A stretch of 64,000 nt of DNA from Paramacrobiotus metropolitanus (Eukaryota > Tardigrada > Eutardigrada > Parachela > Macrobiotidae), in assembly GCF_019649055.1 (NCBI RefSeq), contig NW_026570377.1:1-64000 (forward strand). Reading direction: 5' to 3'. Positions 35,665 to 47,800 of this stretch are shown here, piece by piece. Made by a program: the position numbers and the translations under genes. Every line of letters starts with the position of its first letter. The stretch's first letter is position 1. Under the pieces are notes generated by a model. It worked only from the letters and a program-made list of their open reading frames with translations, had not been told where the DNA came from and did not search any database.

Positions 35665-36695
35665 CTAACCAGCGCGAGCCGGGCGAATCCCAAAAATCCG
35701 TACCGGTGCACCCGATCCGTCCCTGTTCTTCATAGGCGCAAGTATCACTTTTTCCGCCCACGGGCGGCATTTCATCCAAATGGGCCGCGTACTCGATGCC
35801 TATTTTGCCATGACCGGCGATCAAGACATGTGTACCCCAGCTGCTGGACACCGGTTGACGCGTAGCTTCGGGGGCGGGGTCAAGCGAAGGGCTATCGACA
35901 ATGATCCCGCGGATCTGCCGCTCCATAATCAGGAAGCGTGTTGCTGCTGGCTCAAATCCTGGAAAGTGGAGACCGCGAAAACTGCGGTAGGGTTCGTTAT
36001 TGTCGGCACTGTACATCCGCTGTCGATCCGGCCAACGTTGTCCCCATTCTGAATACATGCACACGAAGGCACCGGCGGGGATGCGGCCATAGGTGGCCTC
36101 AAACTGGTTGATATCCGCCACGCTGACGCCGTAATCGGGATTGGCGCGCACTTGGGCAGTGACGTTGATGACCACCGCTGGGCCAATCAATTGGTCCGTG
36201 GAGAGATCCGCCATGTCGCTTCTGCTCAAAGCCCAATAGATTTATTTGGCAAAGCAACTCACGTAAATGTCATACCCGCTAGAAGATATTAAAATGATGC
36301 AAGAAATTTTAAAAAATCGAAAAGCAGCCAAAGCCAAACATTAATTTGTAATAGGTTATAAGCTTTCCATCTGTAAATGTACCCATGTACGCAGCACGCA
36401 AAACCACCAACCCGTTGCGGCTGAAATGAGCAGGACTATCCAGATGTGTGCCGACATGTTCGTGAGCCTGAAAATGTCCTTGGCGCATAACAACATCTCC
36501 TGTTTTCCCTATTTTCTCGTCAATAGTTAACTGGAAATCGCTCTGCTGGAAAAAGGATACGGTTTGTGCGTTGAAAGGGTACGTCAAGTCGATGATATCT
36601 GCCGGTGAGAATTTAAACCGCTCCACCGGATATGTAAAAATGCCAGCAAGCAAAACAATCAGGAAATAAATTACGATAAATGGCTTCCCAGCCAT
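35665..36695 (-). CDS. Secreted cyclase / kynurenine-formamidase-family protein 1
   Basis: Two exons: 36695-36412 and 36221-35665. A leader (FIVIYFLIVLLAGIF) suggests secretion. The metal-binding signature of the cyclase family (PF04199), HxGTHxDxPxH, is present as HVGTHLDSPAH just before the intron. Exon 2 has the family's LIGPAVVINV strand and WGQRWPDRQR. Family members are metal-dependent hydrolases such as bacterial N-formylkynurenine formamidase and isatin hydrolase; the substrate here is unknown. The C-terminus drops out of frame at a run of five T (plus strand, 35749-35753). With one base fewer, the expected family ending follows and stops at 35665-35667. Otherwise the frame runs on to 35609 with unrelated residues. 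Either an assembly error or an early-stage pseudogene; two close paralogues lie alongside. Confidence 0.82.
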
Positions 36696-37454
36696 TTGCA
36701 GGCTTCCGAGTAATTTGGTTATCAGTAATGTTATAAGCTTCTAGTAGGAATGAAGTTGCTTGAGTATTTCAAGCCCTTTGTAAACATTCCAGTGTTAGCA
36801 GTTTGGTAAGATTATGATGGTGTCTCGTTAATAATGGAGATACACGCCTATTTGCATGATTAAAGTTTCTAATTCAACAAAGCAAAATTATTTTTGCCGG
36901 TTGTCTTCGGTTTTATTTTTGGTTTTCCGTTAAGAAGACGATACAAATCAGTGTTCATAAACCGCGAGAAGACGACCGTCTAACGAAGTTTTATCGGTGA
37001 TCTGTTAAGTAATCGCATGGACTTTACCTGCATGGCAGCCGTGGAATATTTTGCCGGTGCATCGATATCTCCTGTCCAAATTTTGCAAAAACAACAGATA
37101 CAGCAATTTATGCGTTGTACCTGAATTACGTTAGATAACCATGTAAACATACATAAGTAATGTATTATAGAATTTAAAAAAACGTTGCAAGACTTGCATA
37201 TATACTCTAGTATCAGCCACACAAAGCCGATGGAAAATTGAACAACGAAGGGTTATTAACTTATTACGCGTACGTGCAGGTGTATTTAAAAGTACGCGTA
37301 TACTACTGTACCGTACCATGAGTGCAGCTTTGACCAAAATTTACAATTTTTTTGGATTGCGTGCTTAATCAATGGTAATGCCGGAAACCGAAAACAAGGC
37401 TTAACAACCTTAATCCTGAACATACAGCCAATAAGAAAAATTAAGAAACAAAAT
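36696..37454. other. Intergenic region between cyclase genes 1 and 2
   Basis: No supported gene. It must contain the promoter of gene 1 and the 3' UTR of gene 2, both on the minus strand. Confidence 0.4.
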
Positions 37455-38535
37455 TTAACGGATTTTATGTGAAGGCCGAATTCCGTAAATTCGCGTGGGT
37501 GCTCCCGATCCGCCCTTATTCTTCATGGGTGCCAGAATAATTCGCCCACCGATGGGAGGCATTTTTTCCAAATGCGCTGCGTATTCAATAGCAATCTTTC
37601 CCTTAGTAGCCAGCTGGAGATGTGCACACGGAATCGCCGCCGACGCCTTTTCCTTCTCGGCCGCCGCAACCTCTTTCTTGATTTCGGCGGCTGAATCGAC
37701 CGACGGTCCATCCGTGCCCAGCCCGCGGATATTCCGCTCGGCGATGAGAAAGCGTGTCGCGGCCGGGTCAAAGCCGGGGAAATGCAGCTGATTGAAATCA
37801 CTACCGAAATGCGGTGTCTCGGCTCCGAAGGAGCGCTGTCTGTCCGGCCAGCGTTTACCCCATTCGCCGTAGAGAAACACGAAGGACCCGTCGGGAATGC
37901 GTCCGTGGGTGGCTTCAAACTGGTGAATATCCGTCAGATTCAAATAGTAATCGGGATTGGAGCGCACTTGCGTGGTCACGTTGATGATGACCGCTGGACC
38001 GACTAGTTGTTCCGTTGACAAATCAGACATACCCTTTCTGCTCAAAATAAAAGACATCACAGTAGAAATCATAAGCAGCATTTTTCGTAAAAAGCAAAAT
38101 TCTTTCGAGTTCTACTCTGAACATTTGTGTGCATGGTTAGTCATTTGTTTTAATGTTTAAATATAATTAATTATTATATAACCTTAATTTTTTTATTTTG
38201 TTTATGTTTTTCGTTTATTTGCAATGACGCACCGAAACATACCCGTTGCGGCCGAAATGTGCTGGACTGTCGAGATGTGTACCACCGTGTTCGCCGGCCT
38301 GGAAATGTCCCTGTCGCATGACTACGTCGCCGTTCTTGCTCAGCTTTTCATCAATTCGTAATGTAAAATCATTAAAACCCTTTTTCTGAGGGAAGTAAAC
38401 GGTCTGCGGATTAAAAGGATAGGTCAAGTCGACAATGTCTCCCGGTGAGAATTTAAACTTTTCCACGGGATAGCTGTACACTCGGCCGATCACGAAAACA
38501 CAGGAGCAAAATGAGATGAAAGGAACAGTGTTCAT
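37455..38535 (-). CDS. Secreted cyclase / kynurenine-formamidase-family protein 2
   Basis: Exons 38535-38243 and 38037-37455 (876 bp, 291 residues, frame intact). N-terminal leader (FISFCSCVFVIGRVYS), then YPVEKFKFSPGDIVDLTYPF shared with protein 1. The signature HxGTHxDxPxH appears as HGGTHLDSPAH. Exon 2 carries LVGPAVIINV, WGKRWPDRQR, and the family ending with MPPIGGRIILAPMKNKGGSG. A Lys/Glu/Ala-rich insertion (KKEVAAAEKEKASAA) distinguishes it from its neighbours. The intron falls at the same codon as in the other two genes, directly after the metal-binding motif. Predicted secreted metal-dependent hydrolase; substrate not deducible. Confidence 0.88.
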
Positions 38536-39202
38536 TTTTTCACACAGGCTAGCTACTATGACTTCAAGATCTTTACAGACGGTCTGGAAACGCTAGGCTT
38601 CCGTAAGTTGTTGTAGTTCTTCCCCAGAATTTTTTAAAGCAAAACCGATGAAAATGCCTTTAATGATTTTAAACGCAAATATGCGAATACTCTGTATACT
38701 GTACACTGCTCTAGTAAAAAAGTTTTAATGCATATTATGGTACGTATTGCACTGCTTATGGAGACATCTGTTATCTATCTGCGTTGTAAAAACGATGGAC
38801 ATCAATGTTTGTGAAAATAAATATCACAAATCGGTTGGCCATACTGGCCAGATTGGCACCTCGCCAGTGGAAAGTTTGAAAATTGTACCACAAGCACGAC
38901 GAGTACTTTTATTACTGCAACGTAATTCATTCGTGTTTGTGCACTGTATCGTAATCATTTGCGTGTAGCAGTTTGACGTCTTACTTCAAGCAACACTCTA
39001 AATCTAACGGTCCCCAATTAGAATTTGTTTTCTTTAATCTTGATTCTTGATCACTAATTTTTTTAAGCCACTGAATTTTCAGATATTTTTGTCTTGCTCT
39101 GCATTACATTATTACTATTCGCATCAACGCAGTTGCCCGTAAACAAGGGCATCGAAGGTCTTCAAATTACTAAACTACAGTGCACCCATAAACTTTGCCG
39201 CA
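38536..39202. promoter_or_regulatory. Shared divergent promoter region of cyclase genes 2 and 3
   Basis: 667 bp between two divergently oriented ATGs of paralogous genes, with no ORF of note. No TATA box is placed convincingly for either gene, so this is called only from gene arrangement. Confidence 0.35.
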
Positions 39203-40334
39203 ATGTTAATCGTACTGTTCGCACTGTTATTGTGTTGGAAAATATCGAATGTGCAAAGCGCACCCGTGGAGACCGAAGTGGATTTTTCCTCTGACAGAAT
39301 TCTTGATCTTTCCTATACTTATGACAAAAATACCGTATACTGGCCGCACGGGAAAGGTTATGACACCTTTAATTTGACAATGATTGCCTACAACGAAGCG
39401 GATCCCGACAAAATCTTTTATCGGGCCGGCTATTACAGCACCGGCGAACATGGCGGTACCCATATCGACACCCCGGCGCATCTTCTGCGCAACGGGTACG
39501 TTTTATTTTGTGCTCACAGAATGTAGTAGCACGGTAGTATACCGTGGTAGTAGTAAACCGACAAAGAATAAGACATCATATGTGCACAATATAGTAGAAT
39601 TTTTATTTTTTGAGCTATTAAACAAACTAAATTTATTCATTTTTCTTGAGATAAATACATTTTGTTAGCACTAGTGTGGCCTCTTCGGGACTTCTTCACG
39701 TAACGCATTTAGCATTGTAGGCATCTTTTCGTAAATTAAGACGGTAGGCGGTTTTCAAAGCTGCATACAGTTGATTTTACATTTTTTGGTTTGCAGAACG
39801 GATGCAGAAAATCTTGAAATACAGCAGTTAATTGGCCCTGCTGTCGTTATCTCCATTGCGGAACATATTCAAGCGGGTCATCTCGACTACGCCCTGAGTC
39901 CTTCAGATGTCTCCCAATGGGAGTCGCAGCATGGTCGTATTCCAGACGGCGCCTTTGTCTTCCTGTTTGCGGACTGGGGTCAACGCTGGCCGGACAGGCA
40001 ACGCGTGTTCAACGTGGATGACCTTTCCGATTATTCCCACATGCGTTTCCCGGGTTTCCATCCAGATGCCATACAGTGGCTCATTACCCAACGTGACATT
40101 CGCGGCGTGGCTTCGGATGGACCTTCTGTGGAGAGCTCGGTTGATATTGCCAGTGAGCGGATGGGAACGCACATTCTGTTGGCCAAACACAATCGGATAG
40201 GTGTGGAAAACGTGGCTAATTTGCACAAAGTACCGGCAACGGGTGCGACGGTGATCCTAATGCCTATGAAGATTTCCAATGCCACCGGAGCTCCTCTCAG
40301 GCTTTTCGCTGTATTGCCTGAACAAAAAGAATAA
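39203..40334 (+). CDS. Secreted cyclase / kynurenine-formamidase-family protein 3
   Basis: Exons 39203-39495 and 39797-40334 (831 bp, 276 residues). The leader (IVLFALLLCWKISNVQSA) has a good cleavage site near APVE. Metal-binding signature HGGTHIDTPAH sits at the end of exon 1, with the same phase-2 intron as its paralogues. Exon 2 has LIGPAVVISI, WGQRWPDRQR, and a C-terminus TGAPLRLFAVLP that matches the family ending. It is the most divergent of the three in the N-terminal half and lies on the opposite strand. Likely a secreted metal-dependent hydrolase; its role is not deducible from sequence. Confidence 0.88.
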
Positions 40335-40370
40335 TAACGGCTTCAATCGCCGTTTTTATTTCATGTTCCA

Positions 40371-40378
40371 GTATATAA
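40371..40378 (+). promoter_or_regulatory. Candidate TATA box
   Basis: GTATATAAACC lies about 65 bp upstream of the signal-peptide ATG at 40439, the right distance for a TATA-driven start with a short 5' UTR. It also lies only ~40 bp after the stop of cyclase gene 3, so the intergenic gap is very small. Confidence 0.45.
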
Positions 40379-40438
40379 ACCGCTTTTTGCCACTGTTGGC
40401 GATGCGGCTGCCTTCATCTTCCTACAAGAATTAAAACC

Positions 40439-40501
40439 ATGAATAGAGTTTCGTCACTCATTGTGTTCTTTTCTGCTTTATGGTTTCTAAATTTTTGTTG
40501 C
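40439..40501 (+). CDS. Signal-peptide exon, probable exon 1 for the cadherin-like gene A
   Basis: 21 codons, MNRVSSLIVFFSALWFLNFCC, end in phase 0 at a GTATTG donor. Without splicing it stops five codons later. The next phase-0 acceptor I can support is 41825, which opens the cadherin-like exon. The paralogue 3 kb downstream has exactly this design (a leader exon of 24 codons, then VSAQSFPVF). A competing leader exon lies at 41566-41646. Confidence 0.45.
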
Positions 40502-41565
40502 GTATTGACAACATAATTTTGGCACTACTCAAATCGTTACAAGTTGTTATTACTTTATTTATGCTGCACTCCTGGCTGCGGAGAATCAGTTGCGTAGACG
40601 ATTATTTCGTACACATTTTGGTTATCTACAGAAGATCGTTTTATGCGAATCTTAATCAACAACCAAAACAGCAATAACAATATTAACAATAACATTTTAA
40701 TGGTATATGAATAATATATTACCGTAACTTTCTATTTTTTCAACGTATGATACGGTATGGGTATGATACCTATCTGCAGAAAAAATTTACGATTTTTCTT
40801 AGCGAAAAAATTAAAATCACTTGCAGCTCCAGTACACAGCTAGTATAATGGCTATTACCTGTTAAAAGCAGCGGCACTTTATGCTTTTTTTATGAATCCT
40901 TATAAGATTTATATAAGTCCAGAAATGTATACATACAGCGCAATGCAAGCTCTCGCATTAGATCAGGTTCTGCTGAACTACCCGTAGTGTTAGGACCGCT
41001 TTTGCCATTTGTTGTGATTAGCAGATTCAATGACACAACAAGTTTGCTGGAACCGGAACTGGCGACGTGGGGAGCAGCGAAAGGAGACAATAAGACAAAC
41101 CGCCGCTGCAAAAAGCGTCTATAGAAACTTCCTTACCGTGTTTATATTATTAGTTCTTCCTCCCTCCATGCGTTTTTCCCAGTAATAAACAAACAGTTAT
41201 CTTACTGATTCATCTCTGAATGCAGTCGGTAGCTGTGTTTTCAGCCTTAGTGCTTGCATATAATGATTTTGCTGGAACATGATATTTTTCCGGGTACTTC
41301 TGACTGGTTGCTCAAGAATGCAAGCGGCTAACCAGCCTGCAAGCAAAATTTTATATTCCTGGAGCATTACAGGTTCTGCAATATCCCTTCGTGCACAGAA
41401 TTAGTACGATAGGGCGAACTCAGTCTGCATCAGAAATATTTCAAGTGTTTTACAATATATGTGTAATGCGCGCAACTTCCGGTCAATTAATAATTTAACT
41501 AAAAGTAGTTTTGTTATATCTCTAGATCCCACCTGTCGCAGTTACTTCTACCGTTGATTTTTGAA

Positions 41566-42506
41566 ATGTTTGAACTTGCCACGAAAATGCGTAACTATCC
41601 GACAGTATTATTCATAATTTTCGAAATATTACTGGACATCGAAAGGGTATGTTGTTTCAGTACCCTGTACTTGGTGTTGTTAGTAATGCTCTATATATGC
41701 AGAAATTAATCGTACTTCTGTTTTAATAAGCAAATAATTTACATAGTTATTTGCAAAATAAACGGTTGAAAATTGGAGTATGACCAAAGAGTCAAATTTA
41801 GCAATTATTTTTATATTTTATACAGGTTTCGGCCCAGTCCTTTCCTGTTTTCTCCCAAAGTTCCTATAGCTTCACAGTCGGCAACTGCGGTGCCGGTACA
41901 TATGTTGGTCAAGTTTCCGCCAGCGGCGCCACTTCTTACTCGACCGATAATTCATTCGTGATCAGCATCAACCCTTCCTCCGGCGCCTTATCCCTCGGCG
42001 CCACCATCGCCTCCACGACGACCTTTAATGTTATCGCGCGTAACCAGTACGGCTCCACGCAAGCGTCGGTGACCGTGTATGCCAACTGCGGTGGCAGCGT
42101 CGGTAATACGAACATCGTAGCCGCCGCCCCGGCGGTCAGCTCGGCCACTCTGGTCAGTCCGGTGGTGGCCGTGAACAACGCGTATACATACGGTTTCCAA
42201 CCCGGCGCCGTTGCCGTGGACTACAACAACCCGGTGGTCGTGGCCACTGATAATTTCTTTCCCTATTATAACACCGGCTACGGTGGATGGAATGCGAATA
42301 TTTATCGTAACGGGAACGGACGATGCATCGGTAACTCGTGTTACTACGGCGGTCCAGGCGGTAACTGGGGATCGGCATGGGCGGGCGGGTATGGGTTGCG
42401 GGATGTGTATGTCAATGGGGGTTACGGCGGGATCTACAACTATGGCGGATATGGTCTCACCGTGCAGTGCTTCAATGGTTATTGCTATAACAATGCTGGT
42501 CGATGA
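41566..42506 (+). CDS. Small secreted cadherin-like protein A
   Basis: The main exon, 41826-42506, encodes 226 residues. It opens VSAQSFPVFSQSSYSFTV and contains one cadherin-like beta-sandwich domain of ~95 residues (GTYVGQVSASG, FVISINPSSGALSL, TTFNVIARNQYGS), with no clear calcium-binding motifs. A low-complexity Gly/Tyr/Asn tail with several cysteines follows. A leader exon is required: either 41566-41646 (ATG at 41566 or 41587, ending GAAAGG|GTATGT, phase 0) or the exon at 40439. AATAAA at 42721 fits a 3' end. The partner gene at 43880 is a clear tandem duplicate. Probably a secreted structural or adhesive protein; function unknown. Confidence 0.72.
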
Positions 42507-43879
42507 GGGACCGCTGTATAGGTATTAATTTTGGTCAATTATAACTATTTACTATAATATTTAGTCAATATATTGTGTAACAAATTATATTTCTTGAGAA
42601 GTTGAGAGAACACTGTATTTGCAGTACTTCTTGCAACTATGACATGTTGTGCAAATGCTCGATGTCTGTAAAGGTATCCGACCGCGTGTAACAAAATATC
42701 AATTTATATCCGTACATGCAAATAAAGATATGTACAATACATCAGATTATTGTGGCCATTGTTGAATAAAGGCAAAAATACCGTTCACCGTACCGAACAC
42801 ATATTTCAGTGAAAACTGTAAACGAGACAATTAAAACCATTCACTGAAAGATGTATTTACTTCATACGGGCATTTGTTTGTAATCGTTAAATGTTGCTTT
42901 TCATTTTCTTGAAGAAATCATGTTTCTAAACATCACATCAATCTAGTTCAGCTCCACAGTAGCCGGCCTACTTTGTTGCGGTAAACGATAAAAAGAATAT
43001 TGCCAATAAACTGGCAAATTAATTAAAATAACCCACCTGATATTCTGAAGTCGACATGCACATGCGAAGTTTGTGGCCATGGAAAGCGCTGACGTCGTTG
43101 ATTCAATTATGTATGAGCATTTTGTGCATAACCTTAAACAGTTTATTGAAGAAAATCCAAACCGGAAACTAGAAAACAGAATAAAACGTATAAAGCTAGT
43201 AACAGGAAAACGACAACTAGAACAACTAAAAAACAATTTTCCTGTCACGTGAAAAAGCTGATTTTCGCTACAGATACCGTAACCTCGGTTTGTGGTTGCA
43301 CTGATATACCGTAAATTCGTAACATCGTCTTTTGCTGGTAAGAAGCATTGCGGGATAGCGGTTGTTTTAATTATGAATCACTTAACTGTTGGTTGCTGAT
43401 TTGCTGCACCATCACTTTTTCAGCGAAAACGGTGTTGAGCGAAGTAACTTTGTTTTTCTTTCAGGATGAGCTTCCAGTATATTGAACATATAGCCAACCG
43501 ATCTCACGCTTCCTGTGGAATATCCTTTTAAATGATTTTTCTGTGAAGTCTTCTTTCACGACGTGATTCTGTTTCAAGTGTAATGTAAATATTTACTTCA
43601 TATTTATGGTATAATAATGACAATTCGAAAAACGTGGGTTGAACGGCCTTTGCAACAATCAAAACCTTACCCGTAACACACCCCTTTTACATGATAGTGC
43701 TGATTTGTACAAAGTGACTACAAACCATAACAGTACACATATTTATACGCTACCCTATATAGGAATGTCGGGAGTGTGGTATAACCGTGTGAGTTAGGTA
43801 ATGTTTGTTAGGTTCTACAGTTCTAATCTTTGTTACTGTAATCAAATTGTGCACGGTTTATCCTTCGAAGGATTTCACG
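42507..43879. other. Intergenic region between the two cadherin-like genes
   Basis: Contains the AATAAA of gene A at 42721 and, near 43752, a TATATA word that may belong to gene B. No supported ORF. Confidence 0.4.
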
Positions 43880-44849
43880 ATGATGAATAAGAAGTTTAAT
43901 ATTCTGGCAGGTTGGTATCTGGTCGCGCAGTTATTACTGGATACTTTCTGTGTAAGTTTTATAGGAAATCCACGCAAATGTTTTCAATAAATTTAATTTA
44001 TAAACGTATTATTTACTGCAGTATTTTCTAATTTAAAGGCAAAACGCAAAACTAATGTACTTTGTTTTACTAATTATCTGTATGAGCTGCAACATCATTA
44101 GCGAAAATATCACCTGAAAACAAAATCGAGGAATGGGCATTTTCTGCTTTATAGTACTAATTAATTTTTAGGGGCGCATGCGAAGTCACAGAGAAAGTAC
44201 CCTAATTAATAACACAATAGTTATAAGTCTGTCTATTTGTCTGTAGCAAAAAATTGCCGTTTCCGCCCAGTCCTTCCCGGTGTTTTCCCAGAGTTCGTAC
44301 AGTTTTACAGTCACCACTTGCGGAGCCGGTACCTACGTCGGCCAAGTGTGGGCCAGCGGCGCCACTTCGTACTCTACCGACAATTCCTTCGTCATCAGCA
44401 TTGATCCTTCTTCCGGCGCATTATCTCTCAGCGCCACCATCGCCTCCACGACGACCTTTAACGTGATCGCACGAAACCAGTACGGTTCTACACAGGCGCC
44501 GGTGACCGTGTATGCCAACTGCGGCGGCGGAAACACTGGGACGGGTTTCATCCCCAACACTGTGTATACTTCCGACGTCAACTATGCGACATACACAAAT
44601 CCAGTGTACAACAACAATCCGGTACAGTATGTTAGCAACGGTATTCCGACCACGGTAATCGACTACAACACGCCGGTGGCGTACTCCAGCAACAATGTTT
44701 TCCCATACTCTTCGTATTACAATGGCTATATTGGATGGGATGGAGTATATAAAAGTGGAAATACATGTTACGGTAACTGGTGTCCTTACGGTGGAGCTTG
44801 GGGCCGCGGAAATCGCTATAATAATGCATATGGCCACTGGTCACTGTAA
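43880..44849 (+). CDS. Small secreted cadherin-like protein B
   Basis: Exon 1, 43880-43951, gives a 24-residue leader (KFNILAGWYLVAQLLLDTFC). Exon 2, 44247-44849, gives 200 residues. Both splice sites (TGT|GTAAGT and CTGTAG) are phase 0. The cadherin-like domain is nearly identical to that of protein A. The tail has diverged: Asn/Tyr/Thr-rich with two cysteine-bearing segments (GNTCYGNWCPYGG) and ending YGHWSL. High conservation of the domain with divergent tails suggests a recent duplication. AATAAA at 44952 lies 100 bp after the stop. Secreted, probably extracellular matrix; inference. Confidence 0.82.
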
Positions 44850-47800
44850 TTCGTTGTGATGCAAGTTTTGATTACTTTGCTCGATCTTTGTCGTTGCATC
44901 TTTCACAACAAAATTGTAATTTATATAATACACTTGAATAATATGTTTTGTAATAAAAATTGTTCATGCAGTTAAAAATTTGAAAGTAAAACCGCTCACT
45001 GAGTGAGCGGCTATAATTAAATTTAGAGTGATACTGTTTCTATGACAATTGTACGCTGACCGGAAGTTAGTTGCATGATGCGGCTTCTTTTTGATGCCGA
45101 GATGAGGCCGTTCTCTACTGCCGGTCTCAAGGACCGCAGTAGAATTACACAAGGAAAAATATGCCAACCTTATTACTGTAAGCTATAAATCCCCACTTTG
45201 ATACAAGATTCCGGTTAAAATTTTAGCAGCATTAAAATTTGTGTATGCATGTTAAAAGTTCACCGAAACTTGCTGGTTATGTTATGTACCATACCGTGAA
45301 TATAATTACAGTATCATTATATTTTTTTGGTTTGATATCTGGTACTTGACACTACGCTGTTTTGTAAGGTCAAAATTCTATAACATAAATAAGACGATAT
45401 CAACAACCCGTGGCGGTTGCAAAAGAAACTGCACTGGGCAAATACACAATGTCAATTGCAAGTATCTACTGGTAGAAGCATAGCTGGGTTTTCTGCACCC
45501 TGTTAGCCGCCTTGTCGAGAAGTGATCTGTAATAAAGTTAAGAATAATTGTCCAAAATGGTTTATGGTATGAATTGGCATGAATTATTTCTGTAATAGGC
45601 GTCCAGACAAGAAAATATAAAAGACCACCGGGTGGAGTGCACCGTAGTATTAATGACAATGCAGCCAAATACGATTGTCCTGATACATACTCACACACTG
45701 GCAGTCATCTTAAATAACGCCCGTCTATTCCCCGGCACCCATCTTATTTTATAACATAAAAGAGGAAAATGTCAAGTTAGTCGCGCGGGAAATCCTAATG
45801 GAAAATTTACGACTTTTTTATGGCCCCTTAACGACCTGCATCCTGAAAGAAAACAGAGAGAGCAATCGACTGCGGCTGATGGGATACGATGTCTCACTCA
45901 GCACCGGCACACAGCGCGGCAGTGTCTCTCTTCCGTTTATGCACAGCAGTCCAGTGAACTGATTAGAGTCAGAAGAAAAGACCTTCGCTCTAAGTGGTCC
46001 TCTAAGACAATAAAAGTCAAGGCGGTCTACCGCCTAATTGGATGCTCGTTATGTTTGTCTGTTTGCGCTTCTTTTCTTATCCGTATGAATCAGAATTCTT
46101 TCTCATCTGTGGCGCCTTTCACCTTTATATGCGGCTTTTATATATGCACAGGATGTTGTGGAAAAGCCGCGGTGACCTTAGGACACTCCCGTACACGGAA
46201 TATGCTAGCCCAAATGAATGAACACGAACCATAACATTAAACAAAATTATTATCATTTATCAGAAAGGTTTTTTAATGTCTTTAAAGCACGTTTAAAGCC
46301 AGGCCAGGCATGAATTTCCTTACTCACAACGCAACAGTTAATTTAAATGCAGGTTAAGTGCATATTGCATAGTTATACCCTATTGTAATCTTTTTTTATT
46401 ATTTTAACACGTTTGAACAGCCCTGCCCAGGCTTTCTTAAATTTTAACGTGCATAACCAAAAATTAATAATTAGTCATACAGCATGAACAAAATATTAGC
46501 TATTAACATAGCTTCGCGAATACAAAAGAAAATCATTGCCTAATAAAGATATATATGTAGATACTCATATCAATAAAATTATATAGTCAATAAAAAATAT
46601 ATAGTCAAGTCATATTCTTTATACAGTCATACTCTGCACACAGACCAACATCAATTTTTTCAAAAAAAAAGTTAAATAACGTTCTACAGATATGTATACC
46701 GTGTAGCCAAATTGGTATTCTGATGTCTCAAAATTCTAATTAATATTAATTGAATTTTCTAATAGTGAAAGTCGTCTGGACATGATGGCATCTAATAATT
46801 TTGATTAATTACAAGACCAATGGGAGGATTTCATAGTATGACCAGCGACCAGGCACGCAAGTTGGTACTGCAATGTTGCCGGAAATAGAAACAAACACTT
46901 TATTTAACAATATACATAAACGAAGCCTATTCACACTCCTCCAGATGCTCATTTCCAGTGTCCGTTCTGGTCACTTTCCTCTGGACGCGTTTTTGTCAGC
47001 AGAGGTCGGGTGCGTCAAAAGGAAAGGGCACGGTATAAATAAATTAGCTCCTCTGCCGGCGCAGTGGGCAACATGGCATGGAGCGGGAGTTGACGACAAG
47101 TGAGTACTGTGCGAAATTAAGTGTACATGTCATTAGAGTCCGGCACTGGGAATTCGTGCACTGCATGCGCACACCGGTCTCGGACATGCTGTTCGCAACT
47201 GTACATACACATCCGCAGATGCCATGTGATATTTTGTTATGCAGAATATGCATATTTGGGAATCGGCGATTCCAGCTGAGTTGCTGTTCGTGGCTGCGGC
47301 CATTCATGTCGGGCGATATAGAAAGCGTATATATGTGCCGTAGGAGCAACTGGAAATGATGATGACTTTGGTCATTAATCACATTCTCCTCTCAAACATC
47401 CCTCGTCGCTTTTGCCCGGTTTGACATGACTTTATCCCTTGGCTTCGATGTTTGGAGTTATGCTGAGGCTGGTTGGAGTTGAGCGGATCGAGCGCTGCAC
47501 TCTGGCTGTGTTGTGTACGCTGAAGAATCCATGCACGGAAAGTTTCACTCCGCGCATTGGTGACCTGAAAATTAAGATGAATTTTCATGCTTGAGAGCGC
47601 TAGTTTTCGTCCGTGAACGAAAACGATGATCTAGACTATTGATTACAAAGCCAAGGGAAGAGTGATGAAGGATTAAGTCTAGAGTAAACACACCGATATA
47701 TATCTCTTTAATTTTACAAAAGAATGCTACGCTGCATATGAGTTATATTATCGTTAATCGACGTAAAAAAAGGTGTTCTAGAATATGTACGAGTATATGT

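Noticed and set aside
45378-45698. 106-codon minus-strand ORF after cadherin-like gene B
   Set aside because: No recognisable domain, mixed composition and no splice or promoter support.
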